A stretch of 64,000 nucleotides of DNA from Pichia kudriavzevii (GCF_003054445.1 NC_042507.1:1364001-1428000); one strand, 5' to 3'. Counted from the stretch's first letter, positions 18,064 to 27,995 are shown. A program made the numbers and translations. The notes: generated from the sequence alone by a model not told the origin.

Positions 18064-21000
18064 ATGCAGTATCGTGGAACAGCCTTTGAAGATTATGTAC
18101 TGGATCAGTTTATAAAAGTACAGCTTTTGTTCGATGAATCCTTCAAATATGTACAGGTTTCCCAAATCAGCGATATTCCGAAATCCCCGATTGTTGCTAA
18201 TACTAGCAGAACCATGTTCCATAAAAGTACCTCCATAATGAAATATATGGTCCAGTATTTGGAGGAACTCTCAAACTTTCAGTACTTCCCTCTGAACCCA
18301 CAATTCCAAAAAAACATAATCAAATTCTATTCAATCCACAAGGCCAATTTTAAGAGTTTTACAATCGAGGCCCTGATTGAATCATTCCAAGACTTCCTGT
18401 TGAAGCAACCAAAAATAAGTAAGTCTAACTCGTTATATTACATTCAAACTGTACAATTAGTTGATGTGCTCTTGGTCTGCAAATCAACATCTGGTGAAAA
18501 ATCACAACTTCTAGCACATAGAGAAAAACTTTTGGCTTGTGTATATTTACAGTTACCTACTATAAGTGATGAGAAACTTAGGCAAAGCATATGTGACTCA
18601 TTTGAGATCACGCCAGACATTTTGGAATCGAAAATATCTCAAATAAACACCGTTGTTTCTAAAACCCAAGTGGTAAATTTCTTTAAAAGTTCACCGAAAC
18701 TCCTATCTAACTTTTATCAACAAGATGCATTTGAAGAAGTCGAGTACTACCGGAGTTGGTTGATGAAGTCACAGAATTTAGAAAATGATATGATAAACCT
18801 TTTTATGGATCCAATGGATAATTCAACTTCCATGTTTTCGATACCAAACCAAATACAAGATACAGTTGCGTTATTGGCCGAGATAGCTTTGGATTCAAGC
18901 TCTAAGTTCTTTCAAGGTTTGATCCAATGTATGCAAATATGGCAAGTTAATCCATTTCATATCCAAACAGCATTTATACAAGTTGCTGCCAATATAAAAA
19001 AAGACGGAAGGATCAACCCTGAGTTGGTAGAAAAGGCATTTAACTTATCCTATCTAGCAATGCCTTTTCAAATTCAATTTTTAGAGTGGCCGTACGAAGA
19101 AAAAAAGAAGTTTTTGCAAATGAGCTTACAGATATATAATGATTCAATTGAGGACCTGAAACCTTTTTTTGGAATGTTCTTTGTGGATCAGACTAATTTC
19201 ACAGTGGTTCTTTCTTTTTTGAAACTGTTAAAGTTAAATTTGAAAGATGTTAAACTGGAAATAAAGAAACAGCTAGTTTCATCTGCAGATCAACGGTTAA
19301 GGTTACATCGGGAAAGATCCAAATTGAATGAAACTGATCGAACCTTAAGATTACAAAATTTGGTGAAATATCTCAGTTATGTTTCGAGTGATGTGAATTT
19401 ATTGTACAACTGGAAAACTAATAACAAAGACTTAAACATGTCATTCCAGATTTTTGAAAACGGGTCTAAGATACTGATGTCGCCATCCTTGGAACTAATA
19501 AAAAGATATGTATCTGAGATAAGATCGCAAAGTTTCAACTTAATGTCTGATAAGTCCTCGAAAGCAAACTTTGGTACATTCATTGATCTGGTTAACAATC
19601 TGAAAGCACGGACCAATTTCAAGTACGATTTTCAAAAGGAGATTTATGGCGATTTCTATAAAATAGTTGGATCTTGGAAAACTGAGATTTTACAGAAAAC
19701 AAAAGTCATTATTGCAAACGACAATCTCGTTAGGTTAGATGGATGTGCGCACTCGTCAAGTATTCAAAATCTTGTTATGCTTTTCCAGGGGTACATTAAA
19801 CTTCTAGAGAGTTTCAAATGGCAGGACGGGCAGCAATCTGCTGAATTGAATATACAGTTATACAAAAGTATGATGTCATCAGTAAAATTTTATCATTCAT
19901 CAATGCTCAAAAAAATGTACGAACTGATTAAAAGTGATAATACTAATGAAAGAACCGACTATTTTGTGTGCCTGAACAATATTCAGCAACTATTTGACTA
20001 TTTGGAAAGCTTGGAATCTAAAAAGGAAGTTCTTCAAATATCCGAGTATTTGAACAGATTGGGGCAAGTGAAAAACAAATCATCAACCAAGTATGTTTCG
20101 ATTTTGATAAAAAATGCGGAGAATATAGAAGATTCGAAGGGCAGTCCTATTAGTACGAAAGTTAGACTTAGTGGTTTGGTTAATGACGAGACTAGGGTTA
20201 TTGTGAAGGACTACAATCCTGATTGGATGGAAGAATTTAACATTGTTACAGAGTTGAAAGGTACTGCAAATGTTAAGATTGAAATAATCAATATGGAAAC
20301 TGGGAACCTATATAAGGCGATTGAATACAAAGTACAGCTTGGTTCTGAGACTTCTTTTAGACAGCAGAATGAAAGGCTGTCTCTTAAGTCAAAAAGTGGA
20401 ACGCTGAATATTTGTGTTAATGTTGAATTTGAAAAAAATGACCCATTGTTTTATATAATAAATTGCAAAAATGAGGTTGGTAATTCACTCAAACGTACAA
20501 TCAGCTATTTCGTTGAACGCTACTCTCTTGAATTCAAATCGATCTTTACAATTCCTTACTTACAGCAAAGCATAATTGATAATCCAGTGAGGGCAGAAAA
20601 CAACTACAAAAAATTACAAGATCCACACATTGATTCGATTGTTGGTAATTTCCAAGTCCATATAATCCCATTGATTTATAACAACTTAGTTACTAAATTG
20701 TTTGATACCATGGTTGTTGAATTTTGGAAGAAAATATTAAGCATAGCAGAAAATCTTCTTCTTCCACGTATTTCAATTATCAATTACACAATCAACAACA
20801 AACTTGCAAAAAGATCATCAACACTACCTTCAATGGTGGACAACAAAATGACAATGTCAATGAGTAATGTCACTGCTCGTACTATCCATCCAATCACAAG
20901 GGAGGAGTTAATTCGGGTGGTTGAATGGTGCTTCAAATTCAGGGCGATGATTGATATTTCGGACATGATTGTCCAGGATGATACCTTGAATAAACCATTC

Positions 21001-21294
21001 AAAGAATTCAATTCCATAAAACAGCTTTTCAATGAAGATAACAAGCAGCTACACAGATTTTACTATAAAGACTGGAGCTACATCAGCAAGCATATGCTCT
21101 CTCGCTTAAACAAAAGTGCCAAGTTCAACCGGACAAGTTGGACAGCAGCTACTAGACATAAGGAAATCGTCTGCCGTGTTTTGCTTGCACGGGGGGAAAT
21201 TAAGTTCGTGAAAACTGTTATAGAGCTTGAGAAACGATTTGAAAAAATTATAAAGACGGAAATACAGGTAGTCAACATACAACAGTTTCTCTAG
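18064..21294 (+). CDS. Munc13-like C2/MHD-domain protein (YOR296W/Ync13 type)
   Basis: Large cytosolic protein of the fungal Munc13-homology family; the fission yeast relative Ync13 works in vesicle traffic and cell-wall integrity during cytokinesis. The 1076 residues are mostly helical, with a C2-like beta domain at about 680-790 (TKVRLSGLVNDETRVIVKDY ... WMEEFNIVTELKG ... VKIEIINMETGNLY) between helical MHD1- and MHD2-like regions (roughly 560-660 and 880-1060). S. cerevisiae YOR296W (about 1290 residues) is the positional match, being next to UAF30. Calcium-binding aspartates of a typical C2 are not obvious, so lipid binding may not depend on calcium. The specific role is inferred. Confidence 0.65.
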   Translation: MQYRGTAFEDYVLDQFIKVQLLFDESFKYVQVSQISDIPKSPIVANTSRTMFHKSTSIMKYMVQYLEELSNFQYFPLNPQFQKNIIKFYSIHKANFKSFTIEALIESFQDFLLKQPKISKSNSLYYIQTVQLVDVLLVCKSTSGEKSQLLAHREKLLACVYLQLPTISDEKLRQSICDSFEITPDILESKISQINTVVSKTQVVNFFKSSPKLLSNFYQQDAFEEVEYYRSWLMKSQNLENDMINLFMDPMDNSTSMFSIPNQIQDTVALLAEIALDSSSKFFQGLIQCMQIWQVNPFHIQTAFIQVAANIKKDGRINPELVEKAFNLSYLAMPFQIQFLEWPYEEKKKFLQMSLQIYNDSIEDLKPFFGMFFVDQTNFTVVLSFLKLLKLNLKDVKLEIKKQLVSSADQRLRLHRERSKLNETDRTLRLQNLVKYLSYVSSDVNLLYNWKTNNKDLNMSFQIFENGSKILMSPSLELIKRYVSEIRSQSFNLMSDKSSKANFGTFIDLVNNLKARTNFKYDFQKEIYGDFYKIVGSWKTEILQKTKVIIANDNLVRLDGCAHSSSIQNLVMLFQGYIKLLESFKWQDGQQSAELNIQLYKSMMSSVKFYHSSMLKKMYELIKSDNTNERTDYFVCLNNIQQLFDYLESLESKKEVLQISEYLNRLGQVKNKSSTKYVSILIKNAENIEDSKGSPISTKVRLSGLVNDETRVIVKDYNPDWMEEFNIVTELKGTANVKIEIINMETGNLYKAIEYKVQLGSETSFRQQNERLSLKSKSGTLNICVNVEFEKNDPLFYIINCKNEVGNSLKRTISYFVERYSLEFKSIFTIPYLQQSIIDNPVRAENNYKKLQDPHIDSIVGNFQVHIIPLIYNNLVTKLFDTMVVEFWKKILSIAENLLLPRISIINYTINNKLAKRSSTLPSMVDNKMTMSMSNVTARTIHPITREELIRVVEWCFKFRAMIDISDMIVQDDTLNKPFKEFNSIKQLFNEDNKQLHRFYYKDWSYISKHMLSRLNKSAKFNRTSWTAATRHKEIVCRVLLARGEIKFVKTVIELEKRFEKIIKTEIQVVNIQQFL

Positions 21295-21492
21295 GTGAAA
21301 GCGCAGTGGAGTTTACACGACAGTCTAACAAGTACAAAAGAAGTTATGTAAATCAGAAAAAATAATATGTAGAAGATCCGCATCTTGAGAAACCATTCTT
21401 TCTCCGAGATAATTTCTTTTCATGTATAACGTTTGCAATTATACGAGAGCAACAGAGGTTGAACGATCCACCGTACCGAACAAATAACAACA

Positions 21493-24282
21493 ATGGACTC
21501 GGTATTGAAACAGAGAAGAGTATCATCTATTCCCCGACTTCCGGATGACGATTCTGGAGAAGTCATTACCTCTTTGCCCCCGCTAGAGAAATCCCTTCCC
21601 CCACTACCTTTAGCTTCCTCGTCACGGAAGTTCAACTCTGCAGATGATATACAGAGCAACATGAGTACACCTTCTACTTCATCAAGTACTACACAGTCTT
21701 CGTTGAATGTGGCTAAAAAGTCTGAACCTACAGTTTCTACAACAACCACACATATCAGTTATCAGAATCTGAAGGAGGATGTTTCTGTTGAATCACTAGG
21801 CAGCCAGTTGGATCACCTCAATGAATCAGATGAGACTCAAAAGCATACTCAATCGGAAACCGAAGCTGAAATCGATTTTCAAAAAGGTGGGATTGTTGTA
21901 GAGTCGGGAAATGGTACCGAAATGTTGTCATATAGAAGGCACAGCAGGAAGGGAACGCAGACCGAGAATATTCGAGTTTTACCAACAACTCCCAAGACAA
22001 CTAACAACTCTGCCATGTCATCTCCACAAACATCTATTACTACCTCATATGCTATCAACAGCACTATTCCAGATTATTTAGCAACTCCTAAACAAAAAGC
22101 GATTGACTATAACTTGTACACAGATGAAAAATATTTAGATACCCAATTCAGATATGCTTCAAACAAGAGAGATGATGAATTCCATCGTATGTTTCCAGAC
22201 ATACCTAAAGGTGATCGTTTACTGGATGATTTTAGTTGCGCATTGAGTAGAGAAATACTACTACAGGGTAGAATGTATGTTTCTGAACATTATCTATGTT
22301 TTAACTCAAGTCTACTTGGTTGGGTGACTTCATTGGTGATTTCACTTGATGAGATTCAGAAATTTGAGAGGAAGTCTACGGTGGGTTTGTTTCCTAATGG
22401 AATAATTATTGAAACAAGGGAAGCGAAACATATATTTGCAAGTTTTATATCAAGAGATCAGACTCTAAATTTTTTGGAAACAATTTGGTCGAAGTCTGTA
22501 AGTTTGAGCCAGAAAAATCATGAGAAAATTAGGGAATATGAATCGCTATCTTCTAGGACTTCATATGAAGGACTACATGAGGGTGTCAAGTTACTTTCTG
22601 AAAAAGACCTATATACCATAGATGGTGACACGTCGAATGAAGAAAGTGATTCTGAAAGTAGTGGTGACCAAGTTGATTACTCAAATTCTATCAAGTCCGA
22701 TGCAGCATATGTGATAAGCCCTGATAGTGAAAGCAGGTACCCAGGTCCTAAGGTTTATCAAGCTTCATCCTATTCAATAGACTATGAAGCTACTGGGGAA
22801 ACTGTTGTCTTGGAAAAAGATTATCAGATTCCTTTGGGGCTACTTTTTGAAATATTTTTTGGAGATGATATTTCATTTCATAAAAACATGATGGTACTGA
22901 ATGATGGTGAAAATTTTACAGATTATGGAGGCTTGAACATGGAAGGTGATAAGAGAAGTTTTGAATATGATAAGAAGCTTAATTATCCAATTGGGCCAAG
23001 CTCGACTCGTGTTTATTGTACTGAGAAATTAGAGCATCTAGACTATGAGGACCATATCGAAGTATTGAATATTACCAAAACTCCTAACGTTCCTTCAGGT
23101 TCGTCTTTCGATTGTAGAACTAGGTATCTATTTAAATGGTCACAAAACGGGAAATCAAAACTTATCATAACTTTCAAATTAGAATGGTCTGGTACCTCAT
23201 GGTTTAAAAATATTATTGAAAGTTCGGCGAAGAGCGGACAAATGAAAGCTGCTAATGACGTTGATGTTGAGCTGCTAAAAACCATACCTCAGAAAATGCT
23301 TGATAATGAAGTTTCCTATGAAGATACGAATCCACTTTCTATACAATCACGCAAAACTGATAAGAGATTTCCAGGTCCAAAATCGCAATCAGCCTCCACT
23401 TATAGTTTCAACTATAAAGAAAATAATGAAACTGTTGTTTTGGACACTGAATTTTCTATTCCTATGGGACTTTTGTTTCAAATCATATTTGGAGATGATT
23501 TGACGTTCCATAAACGCCTAATGGAGCTAGGTGGTAGTAGTAATATTAGTGAGTACCAAGGTTTGGTTGAAGGAAGAAGAGAAAGAAGCTATGAATATGA
23601 TAAGGCCTTAAACTATTCCATCGGGCCTAAATCGACACATGTCTACTGCACAGAGAAAATTCTTCATTTAGATTATAATGATCATATTGAAGTTTTAAAT
23701 ATCAGTAAGACTCCTGATGTCCCATCTGGTTCAGCATTCGATTGTAGAACTAGGTTTTTATTCAAATGGGGGGAAACTGGTAGCACAAAACTCATTATAA
23801 GTTATAAATTAGAGTGGACTGGTAGCTCATGGTTTAAAGGTGTGATCGAGAGTTCGGCGCTTAGTGGACAGAAAAAAGTTGGTGAAGACGTTAATATTGA
23901 GCTTTTGAAAATTATTCCACAAAAAGTCATTGAGTTTGGTGTTAATGATGAGACTACTCAAATAGAAGAGGAAATCAAGGAAGTAAGAAAAGAGACGAGA
24001 GCTGACAAAAATGTCTTACCTATTGAAAAAGAGGTTGGTTTCTTTGATTGTCATTTTTTATCAAAACAAGTCATCGAAACCCCATTTGGAGCTGTCGCTA
24101 TCACGAGGATCATCGTCATTCTCCTTTTAATCATTTTGATGCAGTTTGGAGTAATCATGTACCAGTTTAAGACATTGAAACATATTTTGAAGTGTCAAAC
24201 CGAAAGTTTATCTGTTATTAGTGAACATTTGTTGAACTTAGAGAATCATCCAGCAGCCAATCAAGGGGATATTATTTTTTGA
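21493..24282 (+). CDS. LAM4: LAM-family sterol transporter, YSP2/LAM4 type (GRAM-VASt-VASt-TM)
   Basis: ER-anchored sterol transfer protein at ER-plasma membrane contacts. The 929-residue protein has a Ser/Thr-rich disordered N-terminus, a GRAM/PH-like domain (about 240-335; DDFSCALSREILLQGRMYVS ... LCFNSSLLGWVTSLVISLDE), two tandem VASt domains (about 416-592 and 624-802) and a membrane segment (about 867-889; ITRIIVILLLIILMQFGVIM). Length is like Lam4 (946) rather than Ysp2 (1438); one gene probably stands for both paralogues. The two VASt domains share long identical blocks such as VYCTEK, DHIEVLNI and FDCRTR. A second LAM gene of the SIP3 type lies 14 kb to the left on the same strand. 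Confidence 0.88.
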   Translation: MDSVLKQRRVSSIPRLPDDDSGEVITSLPPLEKSLPPLPLASSSRKFNSADDIQSNMSTPSTSSSTTQSSLNVAKKSEPTVSTTTTHISYQNLKEDVSVESLGSQLDHLNESDETQKHTQSETEAEIDFQKGGIVVESGNGTEMLSYRRHSRKGTQTENIRVLPTTPKTTNNSAMSSPQTSITTSYAINSTIPDYLATPKQKAIDYNLYTDEKYLDTQFRYASNKRDDEFHRMFPDIPKGDRLLDDFSCALSREILLQGRMYVSEHYLCFNSSLLGWVTSLVISLDEIQKFERKSTVGLFPNGIIIETREAKHIFASFISRDQTLNFLETIWSKSVSLSQKNHEKIREYESLSSRTSYEGLHEGVKLLSEKDLYTIDGDTSNEESDSESSGDQVDYSNSIKSDAAYVISPDSESRYPGPKVYQASSYSIDYEATGETVVLEKDYQIPLGLLFEIFFGDDISFHKNMMVLNDGENFTDYGGLNMEGDKRSFEYDKKLNYPIGPSSTRVYCTEKLEHLDYEDHIEVLNITKTPNVPSGSSFDCRTRYLFKWSQNGKSKLIITFKLEWSGTSWFKNIIESSAKSGQMKAANDVDVELLKTIPQKMLDNEVSYEDTNPLSIQSRKTDKRFPGPKSQSASTYSFNYKENNETVVLDTEFSIPMGLLFQIIFGDDLTFHKRLMELGGSSNISEYQGLVEGRRERSYEYDKALNYSIGPKSTHVYCTEKILHLDYNDHIEVLNISKTPDVPSGSAFDCRTRFLFKWGETGSTKLIISYKLEWTGSSWFKGVIESSALSGQKKVGEDVNIELLKIIPQKVIEFGVNDETTQIEEEIKEVRKETRADKNVLPIEKEVGFFDCHFLSKQVIETPFGAVAITRIIVILLLIILMQFGVIMYQFKTLKHILKCQTESLSVISEHLLNLENHPAANQGDIIF

Positions 24283-24341
24283 TATATATTTACACGATAT
24301 TTTATATACAGTATATAGCCACAATTAGATTTTTTCCATGA

Positions 24342-25364
24342 TTATGCCGCTAGGATGTTATCACTATAATTCATTTCTTCACTCTCTAAGATTTCCATGT
24401 TATCAATTGTCATTACTGTAATTTTCTCATTCTTAGCATCTAGCTCAAAAATGAAAACCCCAGTGAGTACGCGTCCCACATTTTCATTGTTATTTCCTGA
24501 TGGGTCCAAAGACTTGGCAAATCCCTCTAAGGTTTTCTTTGCCTCTAATAAGGAAACTGTCTCCAATGGATTTGGAGACTTCAAAAATTTGGTCCAGTCG
24601 AAATTGTCGAGGCTGTAACTACCAAATTTGGCATCTCTGGTTTTTTTATCTCTTAGATGTTGACAACCGGAAAGACAAGTTCTCCATTTAACCTTTATTT
24701 TCGTAGTATACTTGGAAGCATCCTGATTAGGAATGTTCTCCAACTTTTCATTTTCTAATAAAGTGTTATCAATTGACAAGTTAATGAGTTCATCGGAAGA
24801 CATAGAGTTTGTCGGTTCTATTATTTTGATATTTGTCACATGAATTTCAGAATCTGGATTCAAATAAAACATGGAAAGGAGTTTTTGGATTGCTTTCAGA
24901 GCTGTGGAATATAATAGATAGCCTTTAAATTGTGGTAAATTAGGAAATTGATTAGGTAAAACTCTTAGTGTGATATTTTTAGAGATAATTTCCTTTGGGG
25001 GCAGCTTGTTTAACATTTTTGGAACTTTTACCTGCAATATTTGCACCATTGAACCCAAATTGGCCTTTCTTCTTAGATATTCGGTATCAACTTCGGGCTT
25101 TTTATTAGATATCTTGTTATTGTTCCCTGAGGAATACTGGAGTGTGTCCGATCCAGATATACGTACTTCCCATCTCGTAATATTGACTCCGTTGTCAAGT
25201 GCGCATTTTCCGACTCTTGGAGGGGGGTACACCACCACTGGAGACGCATATTGAGTTCTTGCCACCAGTGCAAGATTCCTGTTGATGGGAATAGTCATAC
25301 TATGAAAGATCAAAGGAACAGGCAAACCTCTCTTAAAGTCAACTTTATAAGCCAGTCTGGCCAT
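24342..25364 (-). CDS. Conserved-looking protein of unknown function
   Basis: 340-residue protein I do not recognise. The gene looks real: a long ATG-started frame, ordinary codon use, and a globular pattern of alternating charged and hydrophobic residues with no low-complexity bulk. Visible features: a basic/hydrophobic N-terminus (MARLAYKVDFKRGLPVPLIF), a motif PVVVYPPPRVGKCALDNG (about 43-60), a Cys pair in WRTCLSGCQHLRDKK, and a closing beta-rich segment GVFIFELDAKNEKITVMTID. The end resembles proteins with a SnoaL/NTF2-like last strand pair, but this is only an impression. It converges on the LAM4-type gene (60 bases between stops). A mitochondrial location is possible from the N-terminus; not secure. 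Confidence 0.6.
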   Translation of the reverse strand: MARLAYKVDFKRGLPVPLIFHSMTIPINRNLALVARTQYASPVVVYPPPRVGKCALDNGVNITRWEVRISGSDTLQYSSGNNNKISNKKPEVDTEYLRRKANLGSMVQILQVKVPKMLNKLPPKEIISKNITLRVLPNQFPNLPQFKGYLLYSTALKAIQKLLSMFYLNPDSEIHVTNIKIIEPTNSMSSDELINLSIDNTLLENEKLENIPNQDASKYTTKIKVKWRTCLSGCQHLRDKKTRDAKFGSYSLDNFDWTKFLKSPNPLETVSLLEAKKTLEGFAKSLDPSGNNNENVGRVLTGVFIFELDAKNEKITVMTIDNMEILESEEMNYSDNILAA

Positions 25365-25542
25365 TTTTGAGCCCGCTTTCTTATTGCAAATCCCAAGTTT
25401 ACTTTCGTGTGCTTGCAGTCCTGGCTAGCGGGGAAATAATAGCTTATAACAAATCTCTAGGCAATACATCCTAGCGGCAACGCCTTGTCTGTTTTTTCTA
25501 GTCTAACTGGTCGGAGTTTCTCAATAGAGATAATTCATGAAA

Positions 25543-25550
25543 TCACGTGA
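25543..25550. promoter_or_regulatory. TCACGTGA palindrome (Cbf1-type E-box)
   Basis: Perfect 8-base match to the Cbf1 site, in the 837-base divergent region between the unknown gene and MUP1, 652 bases before the MUP1 ATG. Cbf1 recruits Met4 at sulfur genes. It could instead serve the leftward gene, whose ATG is 180 bases away. Confidence 0.45.
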
Positions 25551-25884
25551 CTTGGTAATACGCCACTTTTCATTCATGAGTACAGACAGGCTGGTAAAAG
25601 GGATGACAAGTTCATCAGATTGGCCACAACAGGATATTGATTTGGTCAATCCAACTCGAATCTACACATGGAATCGTGTAGACACACGAAGCGGTAAGAA
25701 AATTCATACCGAGCAGTGTTGCATGTAAAAACTAAAGATTTATGTTTCTACCAAGATATATAGACGTATAACGAGGTAACAGAACAACGTGAAGAAGTGG
25801 CAGAAAGAACAATACAAGGTATATGTCTTATGTTACTTGTTGCTTACTGTCTATTGTTTGCAAGAAAAAAAACAATTTTTCTAT

Positions 25885-25899
25885 TGTGGCGTGTGTGGC
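25885..25899. promoter_or_regulatory. Paired TGTGGC cores (Met31/Met32-like)
   Basis: Two TGTGGC cores (25885-25890 and 25894-25899) in direct orientation, about 300 bases before the MUP1 ATG; a third lies at 26084-26089. TGTGGC is the core bound by Met31/Met32, zinc-finger partners of Met4. The 25365-26201 interval has no convincing gene; its short frames lack an ATG or family likeness. Confidence 0.4.
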
Positions 25900-26083
25900 T
25901 CAACACCAAAGGAAGAGAATCATAACTCTGAAAGGCCGCATGTACCAAAGAACTGGAAAACCTTCAAGGGCATTCATTATAGGCTATGCTTTAAAAATTG
26001 TGGACAGAATATGATTACCCCCGCCTAAAATGGAGCACGGCATTTTTGTAAAGTCTTTTGTATGCCACTATTTCCTTGGTAGG

Positions 26084-26089
26084 TGTGGC
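26084..26089. promoter_or_regulatory. TGTGGC core (Met31/Met32-like) near TATA
   Basis: GGTGTGGCTTATAAAT places a TGTGGC core just before a TATA-like TTATAAAT, 113 bases upstream of the MUP1 ATG. Motif match only. Confidence 0.35.
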
Positions 26090-26201
26090 TTATAAATTAG
26101 ACGAAAGTTTGACTTTGATAGTATAAAAGCAAGGATGTTGGCGTCTGGTGGTATGAGTAACAGCTACAATAGTCAAAGTATAGCAAACTGGTAAACATTC
26201 A

Positions 26202-27995
26202 ATGGTTGATTTTAAGGCAGCACTAACTAACTTCTCCGCAAGGGGAACATCCCATGTTGAATCAGAATCTTTTGATAGTGTTGTCCAAATTACAGGTGAT
26301 AGCATAAATAAAGAAGATGATTACCTCATTACAGTAGACCCACTACCAGACAATGCAGTCACACCAGAAGAAAAGAAAAACCCTTTGGGATATTCAGTGG
26401 GCCCATTAAGTGTTGTCATTTTAATTCTCCAAGGGGTGGTGGGTACAGGTATCTTTTCCACGCCTGGTTCTATCTTAAAGTCCATGGGGTCTATTGGTTC
26501 AACATACGTGCTATGGATTTGCTGTTTTTTTTTACCTCTTTTCAGTGTGTATTTATACATTGAATTTGCAGGCTATTTTCCAAAACGGAATGGTGGTGAT
26601 GTTGCCTACTTGGAACAAGCCTATCCTACACCCAAGTTTTTGATTCCAACTGTGTTTGCTGCTGTTTCTATTGTCCTTTCATTTACCACCTCTTCTGCTC
26701 TAGCTTTCGGACAGTACATACTTGATGCTGCAGAAGTAGAAAAGACCGCCTGGAACTATAAAGGCATTGCCATTGCTGCCTTGACAAGTTCTTGTCTTTT
26801 TGTTGCGTTCAGTACGAAGCTATCATTAAAGCTACAAAACGTATTAGGTTTTGTCAAAATTGTGTTCATGCTATTTATGATTATCCTAGGATGGGTTGTT
26901 CTAGGAGGGCATACCCATGTCTCAGATCCACATGCAAGTTTCAAAAATGTTTGGGAAGGGACAACAACAAACGGTAATGATATTGCTAATTCAATCATTA
27001 AAGTCACATTTTCCTACAGCGGGTATAGTTATGCTTTTGGCGTGGTGGCAGAGTTTACCGGTTCCAAGAGGTTTGACTCTGAGGAGAAAAGAAATAAGAA
27101 GTTGATCCATACATTCTCAATCCTTGTTCCACTTTCAATGGTTATTATCTTTATACTTTACATTCTCATTTTGACAGCATATTACGCAGCCGCAACTCCG
27201 GCCGAAATCAAAGGTTCGGGGAACACGGTTGCCACTTTGTTATTTCAAAATGCCTTCCAAAACAAGTCCGCTACTAAAGCACTTGCCGCTATGGTTGCAT
27301 TATCTGCATTTGGACATTTAATCACTGCAGTTTTATCACACTCTAGGGCTTTAAGAGAATGTGGAAGACAGGGTGTTCTACCATTTCCTAAATTTTGGAC
27401 TTCTACAAAGCCTTTTGGCACACCACTAGGTCCAATTTTTGTTACTTGGTTGGTCAATTTTATTATGATTGTTGCTCCGCCAGCAGGCTCTGCGTATAAT
27501 TTTATTGTTGACATGGGCTCATATCAAGGCTATATCTTTACACTTGCCCTAATTATGGGTTTATTAAAAATCAGAAGAGATCGTAGGTTGAAAGGGTTGG
27601 GAAAGCACGGTCAGTTTTTGCCTTTGCCGCTTATTATTATTTTATTTCTCTTTGAGCTATTTGTCATTGCGATTGCCTTTGTTCCCCCAAAACATGGATT
27701 AATTGGCTCTGATGTCACCTTTTTTTACGCAACTTATCCTCTTGTAACGATTGGTCTAATTGCATTGTGTGGAATATATTATGTCATTTGGAGATATGCC
27801 TTACCAAAGCTAGGCAACTATGTCCATAGAGAAATTACTTATCAACTAAAAAATGGTGAATTAGGGAACACTATTGTTAAGGTTCATTTGAATGAATTGG
27901 AAGAGTGGGATAAAGACCACGAAACAGATCCAAATGGGGTTTCAACCAAGATTGTTTTTGATTATGAAAAAGATTCCGAGTCAACTAAAAGCTAA
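26202..27995 (+). CDS. MUP1: High-affinity methionine permease (Mup1 type, LAT family)
   Basis: Plasma-membrane methionine/cysteine uptake transporter. The 597-residue protein has about 12 hydrophobic segments beginning at residue 68 (GPLSVVILILQGVVGTGIFSTP, the substrate-binding GxG motif on TM1), the family blocks FAGYFPKRNGGDVAYLEQAY and FSYSGYSYAFGVVAEFTGSKR, and hydrophilic N- and C-terminal tails. S. cerevisiae Mup1 is 574 residues. The N-terminal tail (about 65 residues) contains Lys and acidic residues, as in Mup1 where it carries the ubiquitylation signal. The promoter contains Cbf1- and Met31/32-like boxes, which fit sulfur control. A methionine-permease paralogue (MUP3 type) is less likely because of the close match to Mup1 motifs. 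Confidence 0.87.
   Translation: MVDFKAALTNFSARGTSHVESESFDSVVQITGDSINKEDDYLITVDPLPDNAVTPEEKKNPLGYSVGPLSVVILILQGVVGTGIFSTPGSILKSMGSIGSTYVLWICCFFLPLFSVYLYIEFAGYFPKRNGGDVAYLEQAYPTPKFLIPTVFAAVSIVLSFTTSSALAFGQYILDAAEVEKTAWNYKGIAIAALTSSCLFVAFSTKLSLKLQNVLGFVKIVFMLFMIILGWVVLGGHTHVSDPHASFKNVWEGTTTNGNDIANSIIKVTFSYSGYSYAFGVVAEFTGSKRFDSEEKRNKKLIHTFSILVPLSMVIIFILYILILTAYYAAATPAEIKGSGNTVATLLFQNAFQNKSATKALAAMVALSAFGHLITAVLSHSRALRECGRQGVLPFPKFWTSTKPFGTPLGPIFVTWLVNFIMIVAPPAGSAYNFIVDMGSYQGYIFTLALIMGLLKIRRDRRLKGLGKHGQFLPLPLIIILFLFELFVIAIAFVPPKHGLIGSDVTFFYATYPLVTIGLIALCGIYYVIWRYALPKLGNYVHREITYQLKNGELGNTIVKVHLNELEEWDKDHETDPNGVSTKIVFDYEKDSESTKS

Noticed and set aside
25789-26028. 79-codon frame with Cys residues (CGVCGS) in the MUP1 promoter
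   Set aside because: It starts with GTG, lies over the TGTGGC boxes and shows no complete zinc-finger spacing.
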